NCBI RefSeq assembly: GCF_900102005.1 | Contig: NZ_LT627736.1 | Coordinates: 2,418,001 to 2,482,000, forward strand | Direction of reading: 5' to 3' | DNA: 64,000 bases | Origin: Microbacterium sp. LKL04 | GTDB lineage: Bacteria; Actinomycetota; Actinomycetes; Actinomycetales; Microbacteriaceae | In this document: positions 43,182-50,677 of the stretch, piece after piece | Layout: the number at the start of each line of letters is the position of its first letter | Position numbering within the stretch: position 1 is the first letter of the stretch | The notes under the pieces: generated by a model | What the model was told of the DNA's origin: nothing | The model's input: only the letters and a program-made list of their open reading frames with translations | Database searches by the model: none | Made by a program: the position numbers and the translations under genes

Positions 43182-44050
43182 GCCGGGACGCGGCGCAGCT
43201 TCGCCATGGGCGCCAGTTCGCCCTCGTAGATGCGCTTGACGCCGTCGCCGAGGGCCATCTCGATGACGCGGATGTCGCGGACGAGATGCGCGAGACCGGT
43301 GGGCTCGAGCGATGCGGCGTGATCGGAGCCCCACATCGTGCGGTCGAGCGTGATGTGACGCTCCACCGCGACGGCGCCGATCGCGACGGCGGCGAGGGAG
43401 ATCTGCAGGCCGCGTTCGTGTCCGGAGTAGCCGACGGGGATCCCCGCGTAGCGGTCGCGCAGCGAGGCGATCATCTTGATGTTCGCCTCCTCCGGTTCCA
43501 TCGGGTAGGTCGAGGTGGCGTGCATGAGCACGGTGCGGTCGGTACCGAGGACGTCGAGCGCGCGGTCGATCTGCTCGATCGTCGACATGCCGGTCGAGAG
43601 GATGACCGGCTTGCCGGTGGCACGGAGTGCTTCGAGCAGCTCGATGTCGGTGAGACTCGCCGAGGCCACCTTGTGGGCGACGACGCCCAGGTCCTCGAGG
43701 AAGTCGACGCTCGGGACGTCCCACGGGGACGCGAACCAGTCGAGCCCTCGCATGGTCGCGTGGTCGCCGATCTCGATGTACTGGTCGCGGTCGAACTCGA
43801 CCCGGTGACGGTACTCGAGGTAGGTCATCGTGCCCCACGGCGTCTCGCGGAGGACGTCGCGCATGTGCGCTGGAGTGGCGATCTCGGGCGTGCGCTTTTG
43901 GAACTTCACCGCATTCGCACCGGCATCCGCAGCGACGTCGATGAGCCGCTTGGCGAGGGCGACGTCGCCGTTGTGGTTCAGGCCGATCTCGGCGATGACG
44001 TACACGGGGTGCCCGCCGCCCAGTACGTGGCTTCCGATGGTCACCGTCAT
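43178..44050 (-). CDS. neuB: NeuB-family nonulosonic acid synthase without SAF domain
   Basis: A 290-residue TIM-barrel synthase that condenses phosphoenolpyruvate with a hexose or its phosphate. Conserved sites: VIAEIGLNHNGD, STGMST, TSTYPMEPEEANIKMI, GYSGHERG and VERHITLDRTMWGSDHAASL. It ends right after the barrel; the usual C-terminal antifreeze-like SAF domain (about 60 residues) is missing. It lies between the NeuA-HAD gene and the DUF6716-like gene. Confidence 0.9.
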   Translation of the reverse strand: MTVTIGSHVLGGGHPVYVIAEIGLNHNGDVALAKRLIDVAADAGANAVKFQKRTPEIATPAHMRDVLRETPWGTMTYLEYRHRVEFDRDQYIEIGDHATMRGLDWFASPWDVPSVDFLEDLGVVAHKVASASLTDIELLEALRATGKPVILSTGMSTIEQIDRALDVLGTDRTVLMHATSTYPMEPEEANIKMIASLRDRYAGIPVGYSGHERGLQISLAAVAIGAVAVERHITLDRTMWGSDHAASLEPTGLAHLVRDIRVIEMALGDGVKRIYEGELAPMAKLRRVPA

Positions 44051-44098
44051 GACGGATCCTTTCGTCGATGCTGACCCTCAGCGTGGTTCGCGACGGTG

Positions 44099-44117
44099 AC
44101 GGGGGAATGAACCCCGT
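44099..44117 (-). terminator. Short hairpin between neuA-HAD and neuB
   Basis: ACGGGG at 44099-44104 pairs with CCCCGT at 44112-44117 around GAATGAA. It is in the 106-base gap between the neuA stop and neuB start. Either a weak terminator or a processing site; the gap may also hold a neuB promoter. Confidence 0.35.
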
Positions 44118-44156
44118 GTGGCGGGCACCGGGCGGCTGGCTGTCGGATGCGTGCGG

Positions 44157-45308
44157 TCAGCGCGCCGCGAGGATGCGGTCGGCCAGCTCTCGGACGGCGC
44201 CGTCACCGCCGCAGCGGCCGAGCACGATCCGGGCAGCCGCGATCACCGCGGGGTGCGCGTCGGCCACCGCAACCGGCCATCCGACGAGGGCCATCGCCGC
44301 CAGGTCGTTCATGTCGTTGCCGAGATAGGCGGTCTCCGTCAGATCGACATCCCGATCCTGCGCCCACCGGCGCAGGACGGATGCCTTGTCCTCGACGCCG
44401 TGGATGACCTCGACACGCAGCTTCTCGGCGCGCGCCCGGACCACGGGGTTCTGCTCCGTGGAGAGGATCAGCACGGGCACGCTCGCACGACGCAACAGGG
44501 CGACGCCCATCCCGTCGGAGCGGCTCACGCGCACGTGCTCGGTGCCGGCGGCATCCACCCATGCGCTGTCGTCGGTGTGCACACCGTCGAAGTCGGTCAC
44601 GAGCGCGGTGGCCGCCACCGCCTCGGGCGAATCGAGAAGGGGGGCGAGCGCCTGGGCGGTCCCCAGCTGAGCCGGATCGTCGATCTCGATCGCGGTCGCC
44701 TCGGGCACCGTCACGATCTCGGTGCGTCCGAAGAAGCGGTGTCGCGCCCCGCGGAACCCCGCGGTCGCGAACACGTAGAACGCCCCGGTCTCGACGAAGT
44801 GGGGCTCGCGGTCCTGCCGGCGAGGTCGATGCGCGGCGTCGTGACCGATGGCGGCGGCGGCACCGTCGGCATCCCGCTGCCACACGAACTCGTAGCTCTC
44901 CCGCGCCGAGAACACGCTGTCGGCTCTTCCGTCGCGGACGGCGGTGACCGCCTCGGCGAGCGGACCTGCGGGGAGGAAGGGACTCGTCGCCTGCAGGAAC
45001 GCGGTCACGCGGGGAGCGATGCCGTCGGCGGCGAGCACGTCGAGCGCGTGCAGGAGCGCGCTCTCGGAGCTGGCCGTGTCTCCCGAGAGATCCGCGGGGC
45101 GGGCGACGACGCGCGCGCCCGCGGCACGGGCTGCGGAGGCGATGGCGTCGTCGTCGGTCGACACGACGACGAGGTCGATGACACCGGTGGCCCGCGCCGC
45201 GCGCACCGCCCGGGCGACGAGGGGGATGCCGCCGACCCGGGCGACGTTCTTGCCCGGAACCCCCTTCGACCCGCCGCGGGCGGGGATGACGGCGACCGTC
45301 TCGACCAT
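44157..45308 (-). CDS. NeuA-type cytidylyltransferase fused to a HAD phosphatase
   Basis: A 383-residue two-domain protein. Residues 1-225: CMP-nonulosonate synthetase (AVIPARGGSKGVPGKNV, QATSPFLPAGPLAEAV, ETGAFYVF). Residues 235-383: KdsC-like HAD phosphatase with motif I DFDGVHTDD (nucleophile Asp239, Asp241) and motif IV GNDMND. The fusion suggests the sugar is made as a 9-phosphate, dephosphorylated and then activated with CTP in one protein. It ends two bases before the polysialyltransferase-like gene's stop side, i.e. directly follows it in transcription. Confidence 0.9.
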   Translation of the reverse strand: MVETVAVIPARGGSKGVPGKNVARVGGIPLVARAVRAARATGVIDLVVVSTDDDAIASAARAAGARVVARPADLSGDTASSESALLHALDVLAADGIAPRVTAFLQATSPFLPAGPLAEAVTAVRDGRADSVFSARESYEFVWQRDADGAAAAIGHDAAHRPRRQDREPHFVETGAFYVFATAGFRGARHRFFGRTEIVTVPEATAIEIDDPAQLGTAQALAPLLDSPEAVAATALVTDFDGVHTDDSAWVDAAGTEHVRVSRSDGMGVALLRRASVPVLILSTEQNPVVRARAEKLRVEVIHGVEDKASVLRRWAQDRDVDLTETAYLGNDMNDLAAMALVGWPVAVADAHPAVIAAARIVLGRCGGDGAVRELADRILAAR

Positions 45309-45310
45309 GC

Positions 45311-46663
45311 TCACTCTCCTCGCAGGGCGCGCCACGCCCGTGCACTGCGGCGCCGGGCGCCGCGCAGGATCAGTTCCACTTCGGCGACCCGAGTGGCGCC
45401 CCCGCGGGATCCGAGCCGACGGGCGAAGAACCCCGGACGCCGTCCGCCGGGGAGTCCGAGCGAACTGAGCCGGGCGCGAGGGACGTACCGGTCCCGCTCC
45501 TGAGGGGATGCCGCGGCGAGGAACTCCTCGGCCCTCGCGCGCAGCGGCGCGGCGTTCTCCGGCTGCATGGCATAGCCGACCGCGTCGACGAGGTGCTGCA
45601 GACTCTCTCCCCGGTACGGCGAATCGGTGCGGGTGAGCGCATCGATGATGGTCACGGGGATGCGGTTGCCGTTCTCGAACGGGGTGAGTCGGTGGAGGAG
45701 CACCTCGGTGCCGACGGAGGCGATGGGCAATCCCGTCAGCGCGTGCAGAGTCGGCAGCGCGGTGGAGAACCCCGCGACGGCGCCGACGAACGGAACGCGC
45801 AGCGCGAGGACTTCGGCGGGTGCGTCGCCGCGGAACGCCCGGAACGCCACACCGCGCTCCGCGGCATGGGCGGCGAGGTCGTCGATGAGGGCGGGGGCAG
45901 CCGACGGGTGCGGTTTGAAGACGATGGTCTCCGGCTCCCAGGCGAGTGCGCGGTCGATCATGTCGCGCTGCATCCGCCGTTCCTCGTCGGCCGAGACGAG
46001 CTTCAGGGCCGAGAGGTATTGGCCGAGCACGAGCACGGGGCGCGGCACGTCGGCGAGCTCGTCGATCGCCGGGTCGAGAGTCGCCCGGGCCACGTCGTCC
46101 ACGACGGCGCGGAACGAGGCGATGCCGACGGGGGCTCGCGTCGTGCCGGCGAACAGCAGCGGCTCGACCCCGGGGACGGTGTCGGCGTACACGACGCCCG
46201 TCACGCGTCTCGCGACCGCGGGCGGCCACCGGTCGCGCAACGGTGAGTACGTCATCAGGCCGTCGCCGATGATCGACACCGGTGCTCCCGCGAAGACGTC
46301 GATGAACACCCGCGACGGCGCGACCTGCGGACTCTGCAGGTAGAGCTCGACGCGGTCTCCGTCGATCCTCCACGCCTGCCGCAGCAGACGCTCGAGCACG
46401 GCAGCCTCCGCGACGGTCACCTGCCAGTGCGACGGGCGCTCCGGGGCGAGCAGCGCATTGAGGTCGATGACGAGATCGAACCGGTCGCGGAGAGTCGCGA
46501 GATGGGCGGCGTCGACGATGCCCTCGCCGACCTCGGGGATGATCGCCGCATTCACCGCGACCAGGATGCGGGCCTCGCCCGATGCCGGGATGGCACCGGC
46601 ATCCATTCCTGCGACGGCCGTCATCAGCCCGTACGCGGAGTTCACGACGAAGATCTGCGTCAT
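45311..46663 (-). CDS. Polysialyltransferase-family (PF07388-like) glycosyltransferase
   Basis: A 450-residue protein beginning MTQIFVVNSAYGLMTAVAGMDAG. The family's catalytic features are present: the HP motif in FKPHPSAAPALIDD and the serine motif in VAGFSTALPTLHAL, plus a helix-rich C-terminus. Bacterial homologues polymerise sialic acid. Overlaps the GT2 gene by four bases and is followed by neuA after two bases, so all three are coupled. Confidence 0.85.
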   Translation of the reverse strand: MTQIFVVNSAYGLMTAVAGMDAGAIPASGEARILVAVNAAIIPEVGEGIVDAAHLATLRDRFDLVIDLNALLAPERPSHWQVTVAEAAVLERLLRQAWRIDGDRVELYLQSPQVAPSRVFIDVFAGAPVSIIGDGLMTYSPLRDRWPPAVARRVTGVVYADTVPGVEPLLFAGTTRAPVGIASFRAVVDDVARATLDPAIDELADVPRPVLVLGQYLSALKLVSADEERRMQRDMIDRALAWEPETIVFKPHPSAAPALIDDLAAHAAERGVAFRAFRGDAPAEVLALRVPFVGAVAGFSTALPTLHALTGLPIASVGTEVLLHRLTPFENGNRIPVTIIDALTRTDSPYRGESLQHLVDAVGYAMQPENAAPLRARAEEFLAAASPQERDRYVPRARLSSLGLPGGRRPGFFARRLGSRGGATRVAEVELILRGARRRSARAWRALRGE

Positions 46664-47637
46664 GCGGCGCGGACCTCGCGAACGAGGCGGGCGAGGATGC
46701 GACGACGCCGGTCCGACAGGCGCTGCAGTGCCGAGTCGATCTGGTCCGGCGGGATGGCACGCAGCAGATCCCGGATGCCGCTGCGCAAGGCCGTGCGCTC
46801 CGAGGTCGCCATCGCTCGAGCGCGGAAGAGGTGGTACGCGCACACCGACATGGTCGTCGTCGCGATCTTGGGGAGGAACCGCTCCGCGTCGTGGTCGTCT
46901 TGCACGACGCGGATCGCTTCGGCGAAGGCGGGCAGGAAGTCGAGCTGTCGGCGATCGAGGATCTGCGTGAGCGACGTGGTCACGCCGCGGCGGTAGAGGA
47001 TCGCCGGGGCGTCGACGATCGCGAAGGTGCTCGCGTGCAGGTGCAGCCGCCAGATCCAGGGCCGGTCCTCCGCCGTGAACAGGCCCGGCTCGAAGTGTGC
47101 GAGCCCCTCGTCGAGGACGCGGCGGTGGAACATGCCCGCCCAGGCATAGGGGTAGTCGACCATCGTGGTCTCGTCCGCCGGCAGGATGGCGTCGCGTGGC
47201 GCGAGCACGCGCTCCCGCCACGCGAACGGGGCGCGCATGAGCCGCCGGCGACCGTCGGTGTCGGTCACGTGATCGGTGCGGACGAAGTCGCATTCCAGCC
47301 GGCGCATCGACGCGACGAGGCTCTCGAGGCGGTCCGGGTGCATCCAGTCATCGCCGTCGACGAAGCAGAAGAAGTCCGTGTCCACTTTCTCGAGTCCCTG
47401 GTTGCGTGCGGCGGCGAGACCGACCGAGTGCGCGTTCGAGAGGATCTCGACGTGGGGCATGTCCCGGGCGAAGTGCTGCACCTGCACGCGAGTGTCGTCC
47501 GTCGAGCCGTCGTCGATGACGACGAGCCGCAGCCGATCCGAGTTCCGGAACTGCCGGGCCAGCGTCGTGACGGTCGTCCCGATGTAGGGCCCGGCATCCT
47601 TCGCCGGCAGGATGACGGTCACGATCGGCGAGGACAC
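46660..47637 (-). CDS. GT2 family glycosyltransferase
   Basis: A 325-residue GT-A enzyme starting at GTG 47637 (VSSPIVTVILPAKDAGPYI). Motifs: VVIDDGSTDDTR (nucleotide and metal), FVDGDDWMHPDRLE (DXD-like) and EDRPWIWRLH (acceptor ED). It transfers a sugar at the membrane. First gene of the locus. No Shine-Dalgarno is evident and the start lies in an inverted repeat (47632-47665). A start further upstream at 47718 has no support. Confidence 0.88.
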   Translation of the reverse strand: MSSPIVTVILPAKDAGPYIGTTVTTLARQFRNSDRLRLVVIDDGSTDDTRVQVQHFARDMPHVEILSNAHSVGLAAARNQGLEKVDTDFFCFVDGDDWMHPDRLESLVASMRRLECDFVRTDHVTDTDGRRRLMRAPFAWRERVLAPRDAILPADETTMVDYPYAWAGMFHRRVLDEGLAHFEPGLFTAEDRPWIWRLHLHASTFAIVDAPAILYRRGVTTSLTQILDRRQLDFLPAFAEAIRVVQDDHDAERFLPKIATTTMSVCAYHLFRARAMATSERTALRSGIRDLLRAIPPDQIDSALQRLSDRRRRILARLVREVRAA

Positions 47638-47665
47638 GCGTCGATACAAACAAGGAGGCGTGTCC
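47632..47665 (-). repeat. Inverted repeat over the start of the GT2 gene
   Basis: GGACACGC at 47632-47639 and GCGTGTCC at 47658-47665 pair perfectly around 18 bases. The GTG start codon (47635-47637) is in one arm. On the mRNA it would hide the start; on DNA it could be an operator. Confidence 0.5.
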
Positions 47666-47839
47666 GGGAGGTGACCCCCGGGTGAACGCTGCCGGTCGCG
47701 GCGGCCCGGGACTAGCACACGGCTCGATCCCGGTCCACTGGCTCAGCCGCCCGCGACGGCTCGGCTATCGTGGTCGATCGTCGGGGGGCGCTTCGTCCTG
47801 GTGCGTGTCCCCGCTCGTCGCACACCAAGGAGACCTCAC

Positions 47840-48379
47840 ATGTCGCGCAAGACCACCCTGTCGACCGGCTTCGCCGTCGCCACGATCGCCCTCTTCGCCC
47901 TGACCGGCTGCGGTTCGGCCGAGTCGGGTACCACCACCGACCCGGCGCCGGTCAGCTCCGCCCCCGCCGAGCAGTCGCCCTCCGCCGAAGCCGAGGCGCC
48001 CGCGGGCGACCAGAGCGCGGCCGACGCCTGCAAGATCCTGCAGACCGAGCTGAGCGAACTCAACACCGAGGTCAACGGTGCCAGCGGCGAGCTCTCCTCC
48101 GCCGTGCAGTCGGGTGACACGTCGGGTGCACGCGACATGTTCACGAAGATCGGCACCCGCATCGACGAGATCTCGGGCGAGATCACGAACCCCGAGGTCT
48201 CCGAGGCCTACCAGGCGTACGCATCGGCCTGGGACGAGTTCGAGAAGGTCTTCGTCAAGGTCAGCGACGCCGTCGACGCGAAGGACAACGACGCCCTCCA
48301 GGCGGCAGCCAACGAGCTGACCGGCGGCATCACGGGCTTCACCGACGCCTCGAAGAAGATCAGCGAAGCCTGCAGCTGA
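47840..48379 (+). CDS. Hypothetical lipoprotein
   Basis: A 179-residue protein. Signal peptide with lipobox LTGC (near 20-23), then a linker rich in Pro, Ala, Ser and Glu, then a helical domain of about 110 residues (CKILQTELSELNTEVNGAS, ISGEITNPEVSEAYQAYASAWDEFEKVF) with two cysteines at its ends (ACK, EAC) that may bridge. No family is recognised. AAGGAG lies seven bases before ATG 47840; TATCGT at 47766-47771 could be a -10. Confidence 0.8.
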   Translation: MSRKTTLSTGFAVATIALFALTGCGSAESGTTTDPAPVSSAPAEQSPSAEAEAPAGDQSAADACKILQTELSELNTEVNGASGELSSAVQSGDTSGARDMFTKIGTRIDEISGEITNPEVSEAYQAYASAWDEFEKVFVKVSDAVDAKDNDALQAAANELTGGITGFTDASKKISEACS

Positions 48380-48395
48380 TCACCGCACACAGCCG

Positions 48396-48428
48396 GAACG
48401 CCCCTCGTCCCTCGGACGGGGGGCGTTC
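48396..48428 (+). terminator. Terminator of the lipoprotein gene
   Basis: GAACGCCCC at 48396-48404 pairs with GGGGCGTTC at 48420-48428, extended by CGTCC (48406-48410) with GGACG (48414-48418) around CTC. It begins 17 bases after the stop. TCGCG follows rather than a T run. Confidence 0.7.
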
Positions 48429-48470
48429 TCGCGTGCGGGGCGTGCTCGCCGGGGTCGCGTGCGAGGCGTC

Positions 48471-48552
48471 AGCGGATGCAACAGTTCGCGCGCGACACGC
48501 CGCGCGTCCGGCCCTCACCGCGGCGCGTCGCCTCGGATCCCTTGCATCCGCA
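48471..48552. repeat. 82-bp palindromic intergenic element, copy 3
   Basis: Left arm AGCGGATGCAACAGTTC at 48471-48487 and right arm GATCCCTTGCATCCGCA at 48536-48552, more diverged than copies 1 and 2 but of identical total length. Inner arms GCGACACGCCGC (48492-48503) and GCGGCGCGTCGC (48520-48531) pair with one mismatch. It lies between convergent lipoprotein and HxlR genes, after the terminator. Confidence 0.8.
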
Positions 48553-48570
48553 TACGCGCGACACGCGAGC

Positions 48571-48900
48571 TCAGCGTCGGGCGAGGTTGCCGTCCGCCCA
48601 TTCCCCGAGCTGGGTCAGGATCGGCACGAGGCGGCAGCCCGCTTCGGTGAGCGCGTAGGTGACCGCCACGGGTGGTCCCGGATCCACCCGACGCGCGACG
48701 AGACCGGCATCCGAGAGTTCGGTGAGACGGTCCGACAGCACGGCGTCACTGATCCCGGCGACGGCGCGGCGCAGCCCCGAGAACGAAAGCTCGCCCGCGC
48801 CGAGGACGTCGAGGATCATGCCGTTCCAGCGTTTGCCGAGGACCGAGAATGCGTGCGAGACCGCGGCGTCGCACTGACGCGCGTCGTGAGTCTCGGCCAT
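48571..48900 (-). CDS. HxlR family transcriptional regulator
   Basis: A 109-residue winged-helix regulator: CDAAVSHAFSVLGKRWNGMILDVL, FSGLRRAVAGISDAVLSDRLTELSDAGLV, then the wing. HxlR proteins respond to electrophiles or redox; here one cysteine near the N-terminus (RQCDAAV) is the usual sensor position. It is divergent from an azoreductase gene, the typical arrangement. Confidence 0.93.
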   Translation of the reverse strand: MAETHDARQCDAAVSHAFSVLGKRWNGMILDVLGAGELSFSGLRRAVAGISDAVLSDRLTELSDAGLVARRVDPGPPVAVTYALTEAGCRLVPILTQLGEWADGNLARR

Positions 48901-48928
48901 GCCTCCATCGTACGTGTGCTAGCGTTCG

Positions 48929-48941
48929 CAAAGCCGCTTTG
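48929..48941. promoter_or_regulatory. Palindrome between hxlR-like and azoR-like genes
   Basis: CAAAGC-C-GCTTTG (48929-48941) is a perfect 6+1+6 palindrome between divergent starts 48900 and 48973. It is the natural candidate operator for the HxlR regulator. Confidence 0.55.
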
Positions 48942-48972
48942 TTTTTCATAGTCACTCTGATCGGAGAAGCTA

Positions 48973-49620
48973 ATGACCCTGTTCCGCCTGGATGCCAGCA
49001 TCCTCCCCGCCACATCGGCCAGCCGTGAACTCGGCGACCTCGTCGAGGCCGAGTGGCTCGCCGCTCACCCGTCGAGCACGGTCGTGCGCCGCGACGTCGC
49101 CGCGGACCCCATCCCCGCCACGGCCTGGCGCGACTCGGTCACCTCGGGCTTCACCCCCGCCGAGGCGCACACCGCAGGCCAGCAGGAGGCCGTCGCCCTG
49201 CGTGCGCGGCTGGCGGACGAGCTCATCGACGCCGACGCGCTGCTGTTCACCGTTCCGCTTTACAACTACGGCGTCTCGCAGCACGTGAAGACCTGGTTCG
49301 ACGTGGCCTACACCGACCCGCGGATCGACCCGCAGGGCACGGCGCTGCGCGGCAAGGCGGCGACGCTCGTCACCGTCCTGGGCGGGAACTACGAGCCCGG
49401 TAGCCCCAAGGAGGGCTGGGATCACTCGACGGGGTGGCTCCGCCGCGTCTTCGAGGATGTCTGGGGTCTCGACCTCACCGTGGTCCACCGACCCTTCACC
49501 CTCGTCGGGGTCAACCCCGCCCTCGACGCGTTCTCTGACGCCGCGGCCGAGCTGAAGGCCGGCGCGGAGCAGGCGGCAGTCGACGCCGGTCGCACCCTCG
49601 CGGCATCACGCGCCGCCTGA
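48973..49620 (+). CDS. FMN-dependent NADH azoreductase / quinone reductase
   Basis: A 215-residue flavodoxin-like reductase: MTLFRLDASILPATSASRELGD, VPLYNYGVSQHVKTWFDVAYTDPRID (FMN site) and VTVLGGNYEPGSPKEGWDHST. AzoR-type enzymes reduce quinones and azo compounds to protect against electrophiles. Controlled probably by the divergent HxlR gene. A strong hairpin follows. Confidence 0.9.
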   Translation: MTLFRLDASILPATSASRELGDLVEAEWLAAHPSSTVVRRDVAADPIPATAWRDSVTSGFTPAEAHTAGQQEAVALRARLADELIDADALLFTVPLYNYGVSQHVKTWFDVAYTDPRIDPQGTALRGKAATLVTVLGGNYEPGSPKEGWDHSTGWLRRVFEDVWGLDLTVVHRPFTLVGVNPALDAFSDAAAELKAGAEQAAVDAGRTLAASRAA

Positions 49621-49630
49621 AGACCCCGCG

Positions 49631-49666
49631 GGCGCGGTCCTGCCCTGCAAGAGGCCGGACCGCGCC
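49631..49666 (+). terminator. Terminator of the azoreductase gene
   Basis: GGCGCGGTCC at 49631-49640 pairs perfectly with GGACCGCGCC at 49657-49666 around 16 bases. It begins ten bases after the stop codon. The following ATG gene starts 12 bases later. Confidence 0.7.
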
Positions 49667-49677
49667 ATCATGGGGAC

Positions 49678-50076
49678 ATGGCATCAGCGAAGAGCGTCAC
49701 CGGTACCGTCGTCCATCGGCTCACGCGGTGGGGTACGGCATCCGTCCTCGTCGGGAGCGCGCTCGCCCTGCCGCGACGCACCCGCGCGTTCGGCCTGCAG
49801 ACGCTGATGTGGGGTGCGATCGACGTGGCCCTCGCCGCGTTCACCCGCCGGCGGGCGGAGGTTCCGAAGAAGCGGATGCTGCGCCGCATCCTCCTCGTCA
49901 ACGCCGCCCTCGACGTGGGTTACGTCGCCACCGGTGCGCACCTCGCGGTGCGGCAGCCGACGCTCGGCGGTCGCTTGAGCGCCGCGGAAGCGCGCGGACA
50001 CGGCCTCGCCGTCGTCATTCAAGGAGCCGCGCTCTTCGTCATCGACCTGACTGCGGCTCGGCGCCTCCGGCGCTGA
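49678..50076 (+). CDS. Small membrane protein, DUF6992-like
   Basis: A 132-residue protein with about four hydrophobic segments: TASVLVGSALAL, TLMWGAIDVALAAF, RILLVNAALDVGYVATGAHLA and AVVIQGAALFVIDLTAA. The phrase LQTLMWGAIDVALA and the RRILLVNAALDVGYV resemble DUF6992 proteins. Function unknown. Confidence 0.7.
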   Translation: MASAKSVTGTVVHRLTRWGTASVLVGSALALPRRTRAFGLQTLMWGAIDVALAAFTRRRAEVPKKRMLRRILLVNAALDVGYVATGAHLAVRQPTLGGRLSAAEARGHGLAVVIQGAALFVIDLTAARRLRR

Positions 50077-50160
50077 GATCGATCCACGTCGCCCCGACGG
50101 CCTCGTCCGGGGGTCCCGGCTCCAGCCTACGAGCGGCCCGCTTGCGGTCATCCGCAGCCT

Positions 50161-50196
50161 GTGTCAAGGTTGCTTTACGTAAAGGTCACTTGACAC
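50161..50196. promoter_or_regulatory. Nested palindromes upstream of the membrane protein/XRE pair
   Basis: Outer arms GTGTCAAG (50161-50168) and CTTGACAC (50189-50196) enclose a second perfect palindrome CTTTACGTAAAG (50173-50184), both centred on the same point. The AT-rich word TTACGTAA stands out locally. It is 12 bases upstream of the GTG of the first gene. A likely operator for the XRE regulator encoded second. Confidence 0.7.
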
Positions 50197-50207
50197 AAGG
50201 GGATGCC

Positions 50208-50675
50208 GTGAGCCACGCGACGCAGGATCAGGACCGCACCCGGTGGGGACGCCTCCGCGGCGGCAGCCGCATCCCGGCGATGACGATCGCGACCCCGGTC
50301 GGCCTCGTCCTCGCTGCAGTGGTCGGCGTCATCGCCGCGGTGATGGGGGATGCCCCCACCCCGCCCGTCGTGGTGGGCATCGGCTTCACGGTCGTGACCC
50401 TCCCCGCCCTCGTCGCCCTGGCCTGGGTGTTCCTGGTCGACCGCAGCACCCTGCGCGGCGCCCTCGACCGCCCCGAAGAGTCCGTCGAAGGCGCCTGGTA
50501 CAACCGCGCTGCGCAGGGCGCCTTCTCGGACATCCTCCTCATCGTCGGGCTCGGCACGGCGTTCCTCGCCATCACCGGCATCCGGATCGACGTGCTCATC
50601 GCCCTCATCGGCGTCCTGCTCGTCGCGATGGGCAGCTTCGGCATCCGCTACCTCATCGCGCAGCGCCGGGGCTGA
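50208..50675 (+). CDS. Membrane protein paired with XRE regulator
   Basis: A 155-residue protein with four hydrophobic segments (TIATPVGLVLAAVVGVIAAV, GIGFTVVTLPALVALAWVFLV, DILLIVGLGTAFLAITG, IALIGVLLVAMGSFGI). Starts at GTG 50208. Two bases separate its stop from the XRE start. Such membrane-protein/small XRE pairs are common in Gram-positive bacteria; the role is unknown. Confidence 0.8.
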   Translation: MSHATQDQDRTRWGRLRGGSRIPAMTIATPVGLVLAAVVGVIAAVMGDAPTPPVVVGIGFTVVTLPALVALAWVFLVDRSTLRGALDRPEESVEGAWYNRAAQGAFSDILLIVGLGTAFLAITGIRIDVLIALIGVLLVAMGSFGIRYLIAQRRG

Positions 50676-50677
50676 GG

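Noticed and set aside
19536..48552. The 82-bp elements as a short conserved protein (frames reading MQEI..DT....RRV..DLLHP)
   Set aside because: The similarity is symmetrical on both strands, some strands have stops (ATG CAA TAG), and there is no ribosome site; DNA or RNA symmetry explains it better.
19536..48552. CRISPR array
   Set aside because: The repeats are single, far apart and palindromic over their whole length; no spacers or cas genes.
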